Origin: Chromobacterium paludis
GTDB taxonomy: Bacteria; Pseudomonadota; Gammaproteobacteria; Burkholderiales; Chromobacteriaceae
Reading direction: 5' to 3'
Assembly: GCF_008275125.1 (NCBI RefSeq)
Contig: NZ_CP043473.1
Span: 806,001-870,000 of the forward strand
DNA: 64,000 nt
Shown here: in pieces, positions 18,021 to 27,377 of the stretch
Position numbering within the stretch: the first letter of the stretch is position 1
Layout of the letters: each line of letters opens with the position of its first letter
The notes under the pieces: generated by a model
Seen by the model: the letters and a program-made list of their open reading frames with translations, nothing else
Database searches by the model: none
What the model was told of the DNA's origin: nothing
Position numbers and translations under genes: made by a program

Positions 18021-19393
18021 ATACCGTGAAACTGGCCTGGCGCAACCTGCTGCGCAACCGCCGCCGCACCGTGGCCACCCTGGGCACCATGGTGGCAGGC
18101 GTGGTGGCCCTGCTGCTGTTCGGCGGCTACAACCGCACCGTGCAATACGGCCTGCAAACCAGCTTTGTGCGCGGGGTGGGCCATCTGCAGATCCAGCATA
18201 AAGACTTTTTCCAATACGGCAGCGGCAATCCGGCCGCTTACGGCATTCGGGATTACCGCCGGGTGATCCGCGTGGTGGAGAACGACCCGGTGCTCAAGCC
18301 GATGCTGCTGGTGGCCACGCCGACGTTGTCGCTGGGCGGCATCGCCGGCCATTACTCGGCCGGCGCCTCGCGCACCGTGTTCGCTCAGGGCAGCGAGGTG
18401 GAGGGACAGAACCGCATGCGGCAGTGGGACGATTACCACTTCGGCATCCCGGCCAAGCCGGCGGCGCTGACTGGCAGCGCGCCCGACGCGGCGGTCATCG
18501 GCAAGGGCCTGGCGCGGACGCTGCAGCTGTGCGACGCGCTGAAGGTGGACCATTGCCGGCCGCCGCGCGGCCAGGACAAGGGCGGAGCGGCCATGCCGGC
18601 CGACCTGGCCGCGCTGTCCGCCGCCGCGCCGCAACCGAAGGCCGACGGCAGCATAGAGCTATTGGCCGCCACCGCCAGCGGCGCGCCCAATGTGGCGCGG
18701 CTGCAGGTGGTGAAGGCGCAGAGCATGGGCGTGAAGGAGCTGGACGATATGTATGTCAGCCTGCACCTGGCGCAGGCGCAGCGGCTGGTGTACGGCGCGG
18801 AAGCGCCGCGCGTCACCGCCATCGAGCTGCAGCTGCGCCATACCGCGCAGATTCCGGCGGCCCGCGCCCGGCTGGCCCAGCTGTTCGCCAGCTCGCTGAA
18901 GGACCAGCCCTTGGCCGTGTATGACTTCACCGAGCTGCAGCCGCAATACGGCCAGATCACCGGCATGTTTGGCACCATCTTCGGCTTCCTGTCCATCCTG
19001 ATCGGCTGCGTCTCGCTGTTCACCATCGCCAACACCATGAATATGGTGGTGATGGAGCGCACGGTGGAGATAGGCACGTTGCGCGCCATGGGCCTGCGTC
19101 GCGGCGGCATCCAGCGCCTGTTCCTGTGCGAGGGCGTGATGCTGGGCGCGCTGGGCAGCGCTTGCGGCATTGCCCTGTCCCTGCTGCTGGCCGCGCTGAT
19201 CAACCACGCCGGGCTGACTTGGCTGCCGCCGGGCCAAGTGGACCCGTCGCCCATCTATGTGAGGCTGTGGGGCGAGAACCGCATGCTGCTGGGCTGCGCG
19301 CTGGGCCTGATGCTGATGGCCATGCTGTCCGCCTGGTGGCCGGCCCGCCGCGCCGCCCGCGCCGTGATCGTGGACGCGCTGCGCCACGCCTGA
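18017..19393 (+). CDS. FtsX/MacB-type ABC permease
   Basis: 458 residues. An N-terminal helix (TVATLGTMVAGVVALLLFGG) follows the cytosolic coupling segment LAWRNLLRNRRR. A large periplasmic domain covers about residues 50-300, and three C-terminal helices (near 315-340, 365-395, 425-445) carry the FtsX-domain pattern MERTVEIGTLRAMGLRRGGI. These permeases do not move substrates through the membrane but drive periplasmic work such as lipoprotein extraction (LolCDE) or efflux (MacB). Two periplasmic cysteines are about 11 residues apart near residue 175-185. Operon with ATPase and LolA-like gene. Confidence 0.94.
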   Translation: MNTVKLAWRNLLRNRRRTVATLGTMVAGVVALLLFGGYNRTVQYGLQTSFVRGVGHLQIQHKDFFQYGSGNPAAYGIRDYRRVIRVVENDPVLKPMLLVATPTLSLGGIAGHYSAGASRTVFAQGSEVEGQNRMRQWDDYHFGIPAKPAALTGSAPDAAVIGKGLARTLQLCDALKVDHCRPPRGQDKGGAAMPADLAALSAAAPQPKADGSIELLAATASGAPNVARLQVVKAQSMGVKELDDMYVSLHLAQAQRLVYGAEAPRVTAIELQLRHTAQIPAARARLAQLFASSLKDQPLAVYDFTELQPQYGQITGMFGTIFGFLSILIGCVSLFTIANTMNMVVMERTVEIGTLRAMGLRRGGIQRLFLCEGVMLGALGSACGIALSLLLAALINHAGLTWLPPGQVDPSPIYVRLWGENRMLLGCALGLMLMAMLSAWWPARRAARAVIVDALRHA

Positions 19394-19403
19394 GGAGAGA
19401 AAC

Positions 19404-20171
19404 ATGAAAAGAATGCTGATGATGGTGCTGTTGTCCCTGGCTGGCCCATTGGCCCAGGCCGCGCCTGACGCGCAGGCGATACTGGCGGCCAGCGACGCGG
19501 TGCGCAATCCCGGCAAGCCGTTTGGCTTGATCGTGTCCCTGGTAGGCTATAAGGACGGCCAGGAGAACGAGCGCAGCGCGCTGGCGGTGTATTCGCGCGC
19601 CGACGAAAAAAGCGGCCAGTACCGCAGTCTGCTGCGCTTCGTCAGCCCGGCGCGCGACGCCGGCAAGCTGATGCTGAAGAACGGCAACGATCTGTGGTTC
19701 TACGATCCGGCCAGCAAGGCCAGCGTGCCGATCTCGCCGCAGCAGCGTCTGCTGGGCCAGGCCTCCAATGGCGATGTGGTGACGGTGAACCTGGCGCTGG
19801 ACTACACGGCGCGGCTGGACGGCGAGGAGGACATCCAGGACGGCGACCGCCAGACGCGGCGCTGCTACAAGCTGCACCTGTCGGCGCGCAACGGCGGCGT
19901 CACCTATCACGCCATCGACCTGTGGCTGGACAAGGACGGCTACCGCAGCCGCAAGGCCAAGTTTTATTCGGAAAGCGGCAGCCTGCTGAAAACGGCCTAC
20001 TATCGCGCTTACCGGGTAGAGCTGGGGCGGGAGCGCCCGACGGAAACGGTGATCATAGACGGCCTGAATCCCAAGTGGGTGACGGTGATGCGCGACAGCG
20101 ATTTCGCCTGGCGCGAGGTGCCGGAAGCCTGGCTGCAGCGCGACTACCTGCCGCGCTTCCGGGCGGAGTGA
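19404..20171 (+). CDS. LolA-like outer-membrane lipoprotein-sorting protein
   Basis: 255 residues with a signal peptide (MLMMVLLSLAGPLAQA, cleavage near residue 20). The mature protein fits the LolA-like TP-0789 type: AILAASDAVRNPGKPFGLIV, LLRFVSPARDAGKLML, NDLWFYDPASKASVPISPQQ and VIIDGLNPKWVT. Such beta-sandwich proteins bind acyl chains or lipoproteins in the periplasm. It lies directly after an FtsX-type permease and before a beta-barrel candidate, which suggests a path from inner membrane via periplasm to the outer membrane. This is not the housekeeping LolA, which is shorter. AGGAGAG precedes the start. Confidence 0.88.
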   Translation: MKRMLMMVLLSLAGPLAQAAPDAQAILAASDAVRNPGKPFGLIVSLVGYKDGQENERSALAVYSRADEKSGQYRSLLRFVSPARDAGKLMLKNGNDLWFYDPASKASVPISPQQRLLGQASNGDVVTVNLALDYTARLDGEEDIQDGDRQTRRCYKLHLSARNGGVTYHAIDLWLDKDGYRSRKAKFYSESGSLLKTAYYRAYRVELGRERPTETVIIDGLNPKWVTVMRDSDFAWREVPEAWLQRDYLPRFRAE

Positions 20172-20174
20172 GCG

Positions 20175-21398
20175 ATGCGCGCCTGGTGCCTGCTGGCGCT
20201 GGCGGCATTGCCGGCCGCGGCGCTGGCCGACGACGACGCGGCGGCCTTGCTGCTGGCGGACCAGACGCCGGCGGTGGCGGACAAGCCGCACGATCTGAAG
20301 CTGCTGTTCGAATCCGCCGCCATCGTCAATCCCGGCGGGCCGGACGCGCAGCGGCTGTCGTTCGACCTGCGCTGGGACGGCCGGCTGAACGCTGACTGGC
20401 GGGCGGTGCTGTCGGACCGTCTCGATCAAGGCTTCGACAATACGCCCAGGCGCAGCCATGGCGTCAACACGCTGCGCGAGGCTTATCTCAGCCGCGCCTT
20501 CGGCAATGAGAGCATGCTGGACATCGGCCGCGTCAATACGCGCTATGGTGTGGCCTTTGGCTACAATCCCACGGATTTTCTGGGCGAGGGCGCGGTGCGC
20601 TCGGTGGTGTCGGCCGATCAGGAAAGCCTGCGCCAGAACCGCCTGGGCAATGTCATGCTGCGCTGGCAGCGCGTGTGGAACGCCGCCTCGCTGACCGCGA
20701 TCTGGTCGCCCAAGCTGGCCGACGCGCCCAGCCCCAATGGACTAAGCCCGGACTGGGGCGCCAGCAATCCCCGGGAGCGGGCCTTGCTGGCCTTCAGCTA
20801 CCGTTTTGCCGAGGCCTGGAACCCGCAGTGGCTGCTGTTCCGCGAGCAGGGCGGCTCGCCGCAGCTGGGCTTCAACCTCAGCCATGTGCTGAGCGACTCC
20901 ACCGTGGCCTATGCGGAGTGGGCCGGCGGCCGGCGGGACACGCCGTGGCGGACATGGCTGGGCGAGGCCGACGGCGGCTGGCGCAACCGGCTGGCCCTGG
21001 GCGCCACCTGGACCGGCGCCGACAAACTCAGCCTGACGCTGGAAGGCGAATACGACGGCGCCGCGCCGGACGCCGCCGATTGGGACACGCTGCGGCGCGG
21101 CCCGTCCTACGGGCCTTACCGCGCGGCCATGGCGGGCTCCACGGCCTTGCTGACGCGTCGCGCGGCGCTGCTGCGCGCCAGCTGGCAAGACGCGCTGATG
21201 GACAATCTGGACCTGGCCGCGATGCGGCAGACCAGCCTGGCGGATCACAGCGGCATGAACTGGGCCGAGGCGCGCTACCATTGGCGCCAGGTCGATCTGG
21301 CCCTGCAATGGCAGCGCTATGACGGCGCGCCGCGCACGCAGTATGGCGCGGCCCATGGCCGGCAAAGCTGGCAGCTGGTGTTCGATTACTTTTTATAG
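20175..21398 (+). CDS. Putative outer-membrane beta-barrel protein
   Basis: 407 residues with a signal peptide (CLLALAALPAAALA, cleavage near residue 18). The mature part is rich in alternating aromatic and polar residues (LSFDLRWDGRLNADWRAVLS, YRFAEAWNPQWLLF) and ends LVFDYFL, with the C-terminal aromatic expected for BAM substrates. I do not know a named family. It starts 3 bases after the LolA-like gene. Likely the outer-membrane end of the ABC system; function is inference. Confidence 0.78.
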   Translation: MRAWCLLALAALPAAALADDDAAALLLADQTPAVADKPHDLKLLFESAAIVNPGGPDAQRLSFDLRWDGRLNADWRAVLSDRLDQGFDNTPRRSHGVNTLREAYLSRAFGNESMLDIGRVNTRYGVAFGYNPTDFLGEGAVRSVVSADQESLRQNRLGNVMLRWQRVWNAASLTAIWSPKLADAPSPNGLSPDWGASNPRERALLAFSYRFAEAWNPQWLLFREQGGSPQLGFNLSHVLSDSTVAYAEWAGGRRDTPWRTWLGEADGGWRNRLALGATWTGADKLSLTLEGEYDGAAPDAADWDTLRRGPSYGPYRAAMAGSTALLTRRAALLRASWQDALMDNLDLAAMRQTSLADHSGMNWAEARYHWRQVDLALQWQRYDGAPRTQYGAAHGRQSWQLVFDYFL

Positions 21399-21416
21399 GC
21401 GAGCGAGGGGGTGGCG

Positions 21417-22433
21417 ATGAAAGTGGGCAAATTCGCGGTGGACGGGCGTGGGCTGTTGTTCCTGAATATCGTCAATCTGGCGATCGCGCTGTTTTTCACC
21501 GCGCTGAATGGTTGGTCGATGCTGAAGGACTGCCTGCTGATCTCGTTCAGCATCGGTTACTGTTGCTGGGGCATGTCCGAACTGCTGCAATGGCTGAAGC
21601 TGCCGCGCAGCCTGATCTATCTGCTGGTGACGCTGATCGCGGTGCCGCTGGGCTTCAAGCTTTCTGCTGTTTTGGGCGCCTATGATGTGATGGGCCAATG
21701 GCGCCTATCGTCGGACATCACCCTGCGCATGCTGCTGGTGGTGATGCTGGTGTCGCTGTTCACGATGTTCCTGTCCTTGTTTTATTTCCGCTCCCGCGCC
21801 CTGGCCGGGGAGCTGGAGGCCACGCGGCGGCGCGAGGCGGAAAGCCGCGAGGCGCAGACCGCGGCGCAACTGGCCATGCTGCAGGCGCAGATCGAGCCGC
21901 ACTTCCTGTTCAACACCCTGGCCAATGTGCAAAGCCTGATCGAGATCGACCCGCCGCGCGCGTCGACCATGCTGCGGCATCTGAACACCTATCTGCGGGC
22001 CAGCCTGGCGCGCAGCCGCAATGCCCAGGGCACCGTGGGCCAGGAGCTGGAACTGGTGGGCGCGCTGCTGGACATCGCCGCCATCCGCATGGGCGAGCGG
22101 CTGCGCGTCAGCGTGCAGGTAGCGGAGGAGCTGAAGCCGCTGCCGCTGCCGCCGCTGCTCTTGCAGCCCCTGGTGGAAAACGCGCTGAAGCATGGCCTGG
22201 AGCCCAGCGTGGCGGGCGGCGACATCGCCATCCGGGTCGAACGCGACGGCGGCGCGCTCAGGCTGTCGGTGCGCGACAGCGGCGTCGGCATCGCCGAATC
22301 CGCGCCAACCGGCGTCGGCCTGGCCAATATCCGCGAGCGGCTGGCCGCCTTGTACGGTCCGGCGGCGCAATTGCGCCTGTCTCCGAGCCAGCCGTGCGGC
22401 GTGCTGGCGGAGTTGATAGTGCCAATCGCATAA
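21417..22433 (+). CDS. LytS-type sensor histidine kinase
   Basis: 338 residues from the ATG at 21417, six bases after GAGGGG. Four hydrophobic segments lie in residues 15-125, a coiled coil follows, then the His_kinase domain of LytS/YehU type (LQAQIEPHFLFNTLANVQSL, with the phospho-acceptor His), and an HATPase region (LLLQPLVENALKHG, VRDSGVGI, GVGLANIRERL). It senses something at or in the membrane and should phosphorylate the LytTR regulator encoded next. The gene follows the ABC cluster with an 18-base gap, so both parts may be co-transcribed. Confidence 0.93.
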   Translation: MKVGKFAVDGRGLLFLNIVNLAIALFFTALNGWSMLKDCLLISFSIGYCCWGMSELLQWLKLPRSLIYLLVTLIAVPLGFKLSAVLGAYDVMGQWRLSSDITLRMLLVVMLVSLFTMFLSLFYFRSRALAGELEATRRREAESREAQTAAQLAMLQAQIEPHFLFNTLANVQSLIEIDPPRASTMLRHLNTYLRASLARSRNAQGTVGQELELVGALLDIAAIRMGERLRVSVQVAEELKPLPLPPLLLQPLVENALKHGLEPSVAGGDIAIRVERDGGALRLSVRDSGVGIAESAPTGVGLANIRERLAALYGPAAQLRLSPSQPCGVLAELIVPIA

Positions 22434-22464
22434 TGCTCGAATCCTTTGTCTGGAGAACCAAGCC

Positions 22465-23187
22465 ATGCCCACCGCCCTGATCGCCGACGACGAGCCGCTG
22501 CTGGCCGCCGCGCTGCAATCCGCGTTGGCCCGGCTGTGGCCGCAGTTGTCCATCGTGGCCGTGGCGCATGACGGCGCGGCCGCGCTGGCCGAGATCAACC
22601 GCTGGCGGCCGGACTTTGCCTTCCTGGACATCCGCATGCCCGGGCTGGATGGCATGGCGGTAGCCAGGAGCGTGGCGGGCAGCCGCGTGGTCTTCGTCAC
22701 CGCCTACGACGAATACGCCTTGCAGGCCTTCGACGCGGCGGCGCTAGACTACCTGCTCAAGCCCATAGACGACGCGCGGCTGTTGCGCTGCATCAGCCGG
22801 CTGCAACAGGCGACGCCTGCCGTTCCGACCGTCGTCGCGCCTCCCGCGGACGCGCAGTCGGAGCATCTGCGCTGGATTACCGCGGGGTTGGGCAATAGCA
22901 AGCGGCTGATCGCGGTGGACGAGGTGCTGTATTTCAAGGCCTGCGACAAATACACCGAGCTGGTGCTGGCCGGCGAGACGCAGCTGATACGCACGGCGCT
23001 GAAGGAGCTGGCGGCGCGGCTGGACCCTGGCCAGTTCGTCCAGATTCATCGCGGCTTGATCGTGCGCCTGGCCGCCGTGCAATCCATCGAGCAGGACCTG
23101 CTGGGCCGCAGCTACGTGCTCTTGAAGGGCCGCGGCGACAAGCTGCCGCTGAGCCGAAGCTACGCCGCCCAGTTCAAGGCCATGTAG
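22465..23187 (+). CDS. LytTR family response regulator
   Basis: 240 residues. The receiver domain covers 1-120 (ALIADDEPLL, phospho-Asp in FLDIRMPGLDG, VFVTAYDEYALQAFDAAALD). The LytTR DNA-binding domain fills about 135-240 (VDEVLYFKACDKYTELV, QFVQIHRGLIVRL, LPLSRSY). It pairs with the kinase gene 31 bases upstream. The TAG stop codon is part of a REP-like palindrome that follows directly. Confidence 0.95.
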   Translation: MPTALIADDEPLLAAALQSALARLWPQLSIVAVAHDGAAALAEINRWRPDFAFLDIRMPGLDGMAVARSVAGSRVVFVTAYDEYALQAFDAAALDYLLKPIDDARLLRCISRLQQATPAVPTVVAPPADAQSEHLRWITAGLGNSKRLIAVDEVLYFKACDKYTELVLAGETQLIRTALKELAARLDPGQFVQIHRGLIVRLAAVQSIEQDLLGRSYVLLKGRGDKLPLSRSYAAQFKAM

Positions 23188-23219
23188 GGCGGAAGCCCGG
23201 CCAAGCCGGACGTTCCGCC
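23185..23219 (+). repeat. REP-like palindrome, copy 1
   Basis: Begins with the TAG stop of the LytTR gene: TAGGGCGGAAGCCCGG, then CCAAG and CCGGACGTTCCGCC. The outer arms GGCGGAA/TTCCGCC pair perfectly and the inner arms pair with a small bulge. Same family as the two copies at 62463-62550. Confidence 0.75.
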
Positions 23220-23344
23220 TCGGGAATGCATGACGAATTCCGACCTGGAAAAAGAATTTAAACAAACTTTCCAATGTCGTATGTTTTGTTGCGCCGAGAA
23301 GTTTGCTAAACCGGGAACATTACCGAGCCAACCCGGAGACGCGG

Positions 23345-24298
23345 ATGCCACGCTTTTTGCGATCCTCTATGACCTTGGCCGTGGCGGCCATCCTCTGCGT
23401 AAGCTGCGGCGGAGGAGGGGGCTCCTCCTCCAGCTCCAGCACTGCAAGCAGTGCTAGCGGCTCAAGCGGCTCGACCTCGCAAACAGGCAATTACTCCACC
23501 GCCGGCGTGCTGTGCAGCTATTCGGAAAGCACGTTCAACAGCTCGCCCTCGGTCAACGCCACCAGCACGGCGGTATGGAGCTGCACCAGCAGCGCGCGCC
23601 AGCTCAGCGCCAACGGCCTGCCCGACCACGCGGTGGGCACCTTTCCCAATGTCAACAACCCCAACACCATCAGCGCGCAGTCGGTGACGCCCAGCTTCGC
23701 CTTATCGCCCAGCCTGTCCGGCAGCAGCAAGACCGTGCAGCCCACCGGCTACGCGTTGAACGGCGTCAAGTTCGACCCGGCCACGGCCGGCAGCTGCGAC
23801 AATTCCGGCAGCTGCACCCTGGTCGGCAATACCGGCAGCTGGAGCATAGAGGCGCTGGGACAAAGCAGCTTCAACTTCGGCGTGGACAGCAATAACGCTC
23901 ATGTGCAGCCCAACGGCGCCTACCACTACCATGGCATGCCCAATGGTTTGATCGCGGAGCTGGGCAAGGGAACGGCGATGACGCTGGTGGGCTGGGCCGA
24001 GGATGGATTCCCCATCTACGCGCGCTACGGCTACAGCAGCGCCAACGACGCCGCTTCCGCCATCAAGACGCTGAGCGGCAGCTACCAGCTGAAATCGACG
24101 CCGGACTCCGGGCGGCCATCCACCTCGCTATACCCGATGGGCACCTTCAGCCAGGACTACCAGTACGTGGCCGGCTCCGGCGATCTGGACGAGTGCAATG
24201 GCCGCACCGGCGTGACGCCGGAGTTTCCGGGCGGCATCTATTACTACGTGATCACCGACAGCTACCCCTATATCTCGCGCTGCGTGAAGGGTAGCTGA
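23345..24298 (+). CDS. YHYH-domain lipoprotein
   Basis: 317 residues from the ATG at 23345, after GGAGAC. The signal (SMTLAVAAILCVSC) ends in a likely lipobox with Cys near residue 21, followed by a Gly/Ser-rich linker. The YHYH domain is marked by NGAYHYHGMPNG and the later TPEFPGGIYYYVITDSYPYI. Function of YHYH proteins is unknown; histidine-rich motif and conserved acidic residues suggest metal binding. The next gene, a HupE/UreJ-type membrane protein, starts one base after its stop, and this pairing supports a shared role in metal handling. Confidence 0.88.
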   Translation: MPRFLRSSMTLAVAAILCVSCGGGGGSSSSSSTASSASGSSGSTSQTGNYSTAGVLCSYSESTFNSSPSVNATSTAVWSCTSSARQLSANGLPDHAVGTFPNVNNPNTISAQSVTPSFALSPSLSGSSKTVQPTGYALNGVKFDPATAGSCDNSGSCTLVGNTGSWSIEALGQSSFNFGVDSNNAHVQPNGAYHYHGMPNGLIAELGKGTAMTLVGWAEDGFPIYARYGYSSANDAASAIKTLSGSYQLKSTPDSGRPSTSLYPMGTFSQDYQYVAGSGDLDECNGRTGVTPEFPGGIYYYVITDSYPYISRCVKGS

Positions 24299-24299
24299 C

Positions 24300-25370
24300 A
24301 TGTGGCGGACGCTGTTGTTGTGGCTGGCGCTATGCCTGCCTTGCCAGGCGCATTTGATGGTGGCGCAGCATGGCACGCTGAACCTGGCGCATGGCGGCGC
24401 CTATATGGTGCTGTCGCTGCCGGTCAGCGCGTTTCAGGGGCTGAGCCTGAAGACGCCGGGCCGCATCACCTTGCCGGAGCTGAAGGCCGAGCATGGCGCG
24501 ATAGAAGCGCAACTGCAGCGCGGTGCGCAGCTGCTGGGCTACGGCAAACCATTGCCGCTGCAGGGCGTCATGCTCAGTTTCTCCGCCAACGAGGGCAGCG
24601 ACAGCACGGACCAGCTGGTGGCGCTGGGCCGCTACGCGCTGCCGCCGCGGGAGACGCCGCTGATCTTCCGCGTGGGGCTGTATGGCGCGGCGCCTGCGGA
24701 GCGGCGCTATGAAATCACGGTGACGCGGCCGGGCGACAGCGAGCTGCTGGTGCTGACACCGGATAGCGACAGCCGGCCGCTGTGGCGCTCCGCCTGGGCG
24801 GTACTGAGCGACGACTTCGGCCTGGGCGTCAACCACATCCTGACCGGCTTCGACCACATGCTGTTCCTGCTGGTGGTGCTGTCCGCCGGCTGGCGCTGGC
24901 GCGCCGTGCTGCTGGCGCTGTCCGCCTTCACCGTCGGCCACGCCATCACGCTGGCCGCCTGCGTCTGGGGCGGGCTGGCCGCGCCGCCGGCCATCGTGGA
25001 GCCGGCCATCGCCGCCACCATCGTCGGCATGGCGCTGCTGGACTGGCGCGCGCGCATGCGCGGCGCGGCCATGCCTACGGGCCTGCGCATCGGGCTGGTG
25101 TTTGGGTTCGCGCTGATCCATGGCCTGGGCTTCGCCGGCGCGCTGGCGGAACTGGGGCTGGACCCCGGCCATAGGCTGCCCGCCGTGGCCGGCTTCAATC
25201 TGGGCATCGAGGCCGGCCAGTTGCTGGTGGCGGCGCTGTACGGGCTGGCGCTCTGGCTGGCCAGGAGGGTGGACGAAGGCCATGGGCTGCGGCTGGCGCG
25301 GCTGGCCAACTGGACCGGCATCGCCGCCGGCAGCTTCTGGCTGGCAAGCCGGCTGCTGGGCGTGGGCTGA
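24300..25370 (+). CDS. HupE/UreJ-family membrane protein
   Basis: 356 residues. A signal peptide (LLLWLALCLPCQA) leads to a periplasmic domain of about 155 residues, then six or so membrane helices with the HupE/UreJ motifs GVNHILTGFDHMLFLLVVLS and FTVGHAITLAACVWG. HupE and UreJ are nickel or other divalent-metal permeases; this longer form with a periplasmic domain is common in proteobacteria outside hydrogenase or urease loci, and its substrate is unsettled. Coupled to the YHYH lipoprotein gene. Confidence 0.88.
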   Translation: MWRTLLLWLALCLPCQAHLMVAQHGTLNLAHGGAYMVLSLPVSAFQGLSLKTPGRITLPELKAEHGAIEAQLQRGAQLLGYGKPLPLQGVMLSFSANEGSDSTDQLVALGRYALPPRETPLIFRVGLYGAAPAERRYEITVTRPGDSELLVLTPDSDSRPLWRSAWAVLSDDFGLGVNHILTGFDHMLFLLVVLSAGWRWRAVLLALSAFTVGHAITLAACVWGGLAAPPAIVEPAIAATIVGMALLDWRARMRGAAMPTGLRIGLVFGFALIHGLGFAGALAELGLDPGHRLPAVAGFNLGIEAGQLLVAALYGLALWLARRVDEGHGLRLARLANWTGIAAGSFWLASRLLGVG

Positions 25371-25506
25371 GGGCCGCGGCCGCTTAGCGAGCGTCAATAG
25401 TCCCTAGACCTTGCGCATCGCACGCTTCCGGTTGATCCAGCGCTGAGCGGCCCGCCGCCGCTTGGGCTAGGCTGACAGCATACTTTGCCCATATTGAAAG
25501 CGCGCG

Positions 25507-27174
25507 ATGTCCGCCACATTTTTCCGTCCCCGTTTGCTCGACGCGCTGCGCCATTACAACGGCAAGCTGCTGCGGGCCGATCTCATGGCCGGCGTCACCG
25601 TCGGCATCGTCGCGCTGCCGCTGGCCATGGCCTTCGCCATCGCCAGCGGGGTGCCGCCGCAGGCCGGCATCGTCACCGCGGTGATCGCCGGCTCGCTGGC
25701 GGCGGCGCTGGGCGGCACCCGCTTGTGCGTCACCGGGCCCACCGGCGCCTTCATCGTCATCCTGTACGGCATCGTCAGCAAATACGGCGTGGCCAATCTG
25801 CTGATCTGCACCTTCATGGCCGGCGCCATGCTGGTGTTGATGGGCGCGCTCAGGCTGGGGCAGGTGATACGTTTCTTCCCCATGCCCTTGATCACCGGCT
25901 TCACCAACGGCATCGCGGTGCTGATTTTCCTCACGCAGCTGAAGGACTTTTTCGGCCTGCCCATCGCCAAGATGCCATCGGGTTTCTTCGCCGTGATGGC
26001 GGCGCTGCGCGCGCACTTTTCTGGCCTGCATTGGCCCACCACCTTACTGTCAGCGGCGCTGCTGGCGTTAATCCTGCTGTGGCCCAAACGGCTCAACCGC
26101 ATCGTGCCGTCGCCGTTCGCCGCCTTGGTGCTGGCCACGCTGGCCGTCGCGCTGTTCAACCTGCCGGTGGCGACGCTTGGCAGCCGCTTCGGCGGCATTC
26201 CGCAAGGCCTACCCATGCCGCAGGGGCTGGACCTGAATCCCGCGCATCTGTCCGATCTGCTGGCGCCGGCCTTCACCATCGCCCTGCTGGGCGCGATCGA
26301 GTCCCTGTTGTGCGCTGTGGTGGTGGACAGCCTGACCGCAGACCGGCACGACGCCAACCAGGAGCTGATAGGGCAGGGCATCGCCAATATGGTGGCGCCG
26401 TTCTTCGGCGGCATCCCGGCCACCGGCGCGGTGGTGCGCTCGGTCACCAATATCGGCAACGGCGCGCGCACGCCGCTGGCGGCCGTCTTCCACGCGGCGC
26501 TGCTGCTGTTGGTGCTGCTGCTGGCCGCGCCCCTGGCTGCCCATGTGCCGCTGGCCGCGTTGGCGGCCATCCTGGTGGCGGTGGCGCTGAAAATGGGCGA
26601 TTGGGACATCCGCAAGGCGCGGCAGTTTCCGCCGCACGATACCCTGATCCTGGCGGTGACTTTCGCGCTGACCGTGATGTTCGACCTGACCGTGGCGGTG
26701 GAGATCGGCCTGCTGCTGGCCGCCATGTTCTTCATCCGCAGCATGGCCGGCCATACCGCCATCTGCCGTCTCCAGCCCGAGCATGCCCAGTTGTTCGAGC
26801 GCCACAGCATAGCCGGCAAGAGCGTGCCGGACGGTTGCGCGGCCTTCCGCATCGAGGGCGCGCTGTTCTTCGGCGCGGCGGACTGCGTGGACATCATCCT
26901 GAAAGACGCGCCGCGAGCCAGGGTGGTGATTCTGCAGCTGCACAGGCTGGTGCTGCTGGACACGTCCGGCCTGCTGGCGCTGGAGGCCTTGCGCGCCCGG
27001 CTGGCCGAGCAGGGCAAGACGCTGATTCTGTGCGGCGCGGCGGATGAGGTGATGGACATGCTGGACGGTTCGCGGCTGGCGGACAGGCTGGGAGAGGACA
27101 ATTTGCAGCCGGACCTGGCTTGCGCGTTGCAAAGGGCGGAGCGGGTGCTGACCGAAGGCGTGGTGTGGGCTTAG
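25507..27174 (+). CDS. SulP family anion transporter with STAS domain
   Basis: 555 residues. About 12 membrane segments in residues 25-405 with family motifs (LLRADLMAGVTVGIVALPLAMAFA begins the first; VTGPTGAFIV; PATGAVVRSVTNI). The C-terminal STAS domain, about 440-545, contains VVILQLHRLVLLDTSGLLAL. SulP proteins move sulfate, bicarbonate, C4-dicarboxylates or other anions; the exact substrate cannot be told here. Monocistronic as far as visible. Confidence 0.95.
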   Translation: MSATFFRPRLLDALRHYNGKLLRADLMAGVTVGIVALPLAMAFAIASGVPPQAGIVTAVIAGSLAAALGGTRLCVTGPTGAFIVILYGIVSKYGVANLLICTFMAGAMLVLMGALRLGQVIRFFPMPLITGFTNGIAVLIFLTQLKDFFGLPIAKMPSGFFAVMAALRAHFSGLHWPTTLLSAALLALILLWPKRLNRIVPSPFAALVLATLAVALFNLPVATLGSRFGGIPQGLPMPQGLDLNPAHLSDLLAPAFTIALLGAIESLLCAVVVDSLTADRHDANQELIGQGIANMVAPFFGGIPATGAVVRSVTNIGNGARTPLAAVFHAALLLLVLLLAAPLAAHVPLAALAAILVAVALKMGDWDIRKARQFPPHDTLILAVTFALTVMFDLTVAVEIGLLLAAMFFIRSMAGHTAICRLQPEHAQLFERHSIAGKSVPDGCAAFRIEGALFFGAADCVDIILKDAPRARVVILQLHRLVLLDTSGLLALEALRARLAEQGKTLILCGAADEVMDMLDGSRLADRLGEDNLQPDLACALQRAERVLTEGVVWA

Positions 27175-27377
27175 CCGGCGGTTTCAGGATGCGGCGGCAT
27201 GACTTAGCGTCGCTAAGCAAATTTCCTTAGGGAGGCCGGGCCAAGGCGCGCCGACGCAGGCTGCGCCAGGCATGCGGCAAGGCGGCGCCATGCAGGATCC
27301 GGACTTGGGGGGCGGCTTTGCTCGACGCCGCGTCGCGCGCGGCGTCCTGGTTGGCAGGAGGGGAGCGCGTAGCGGTC

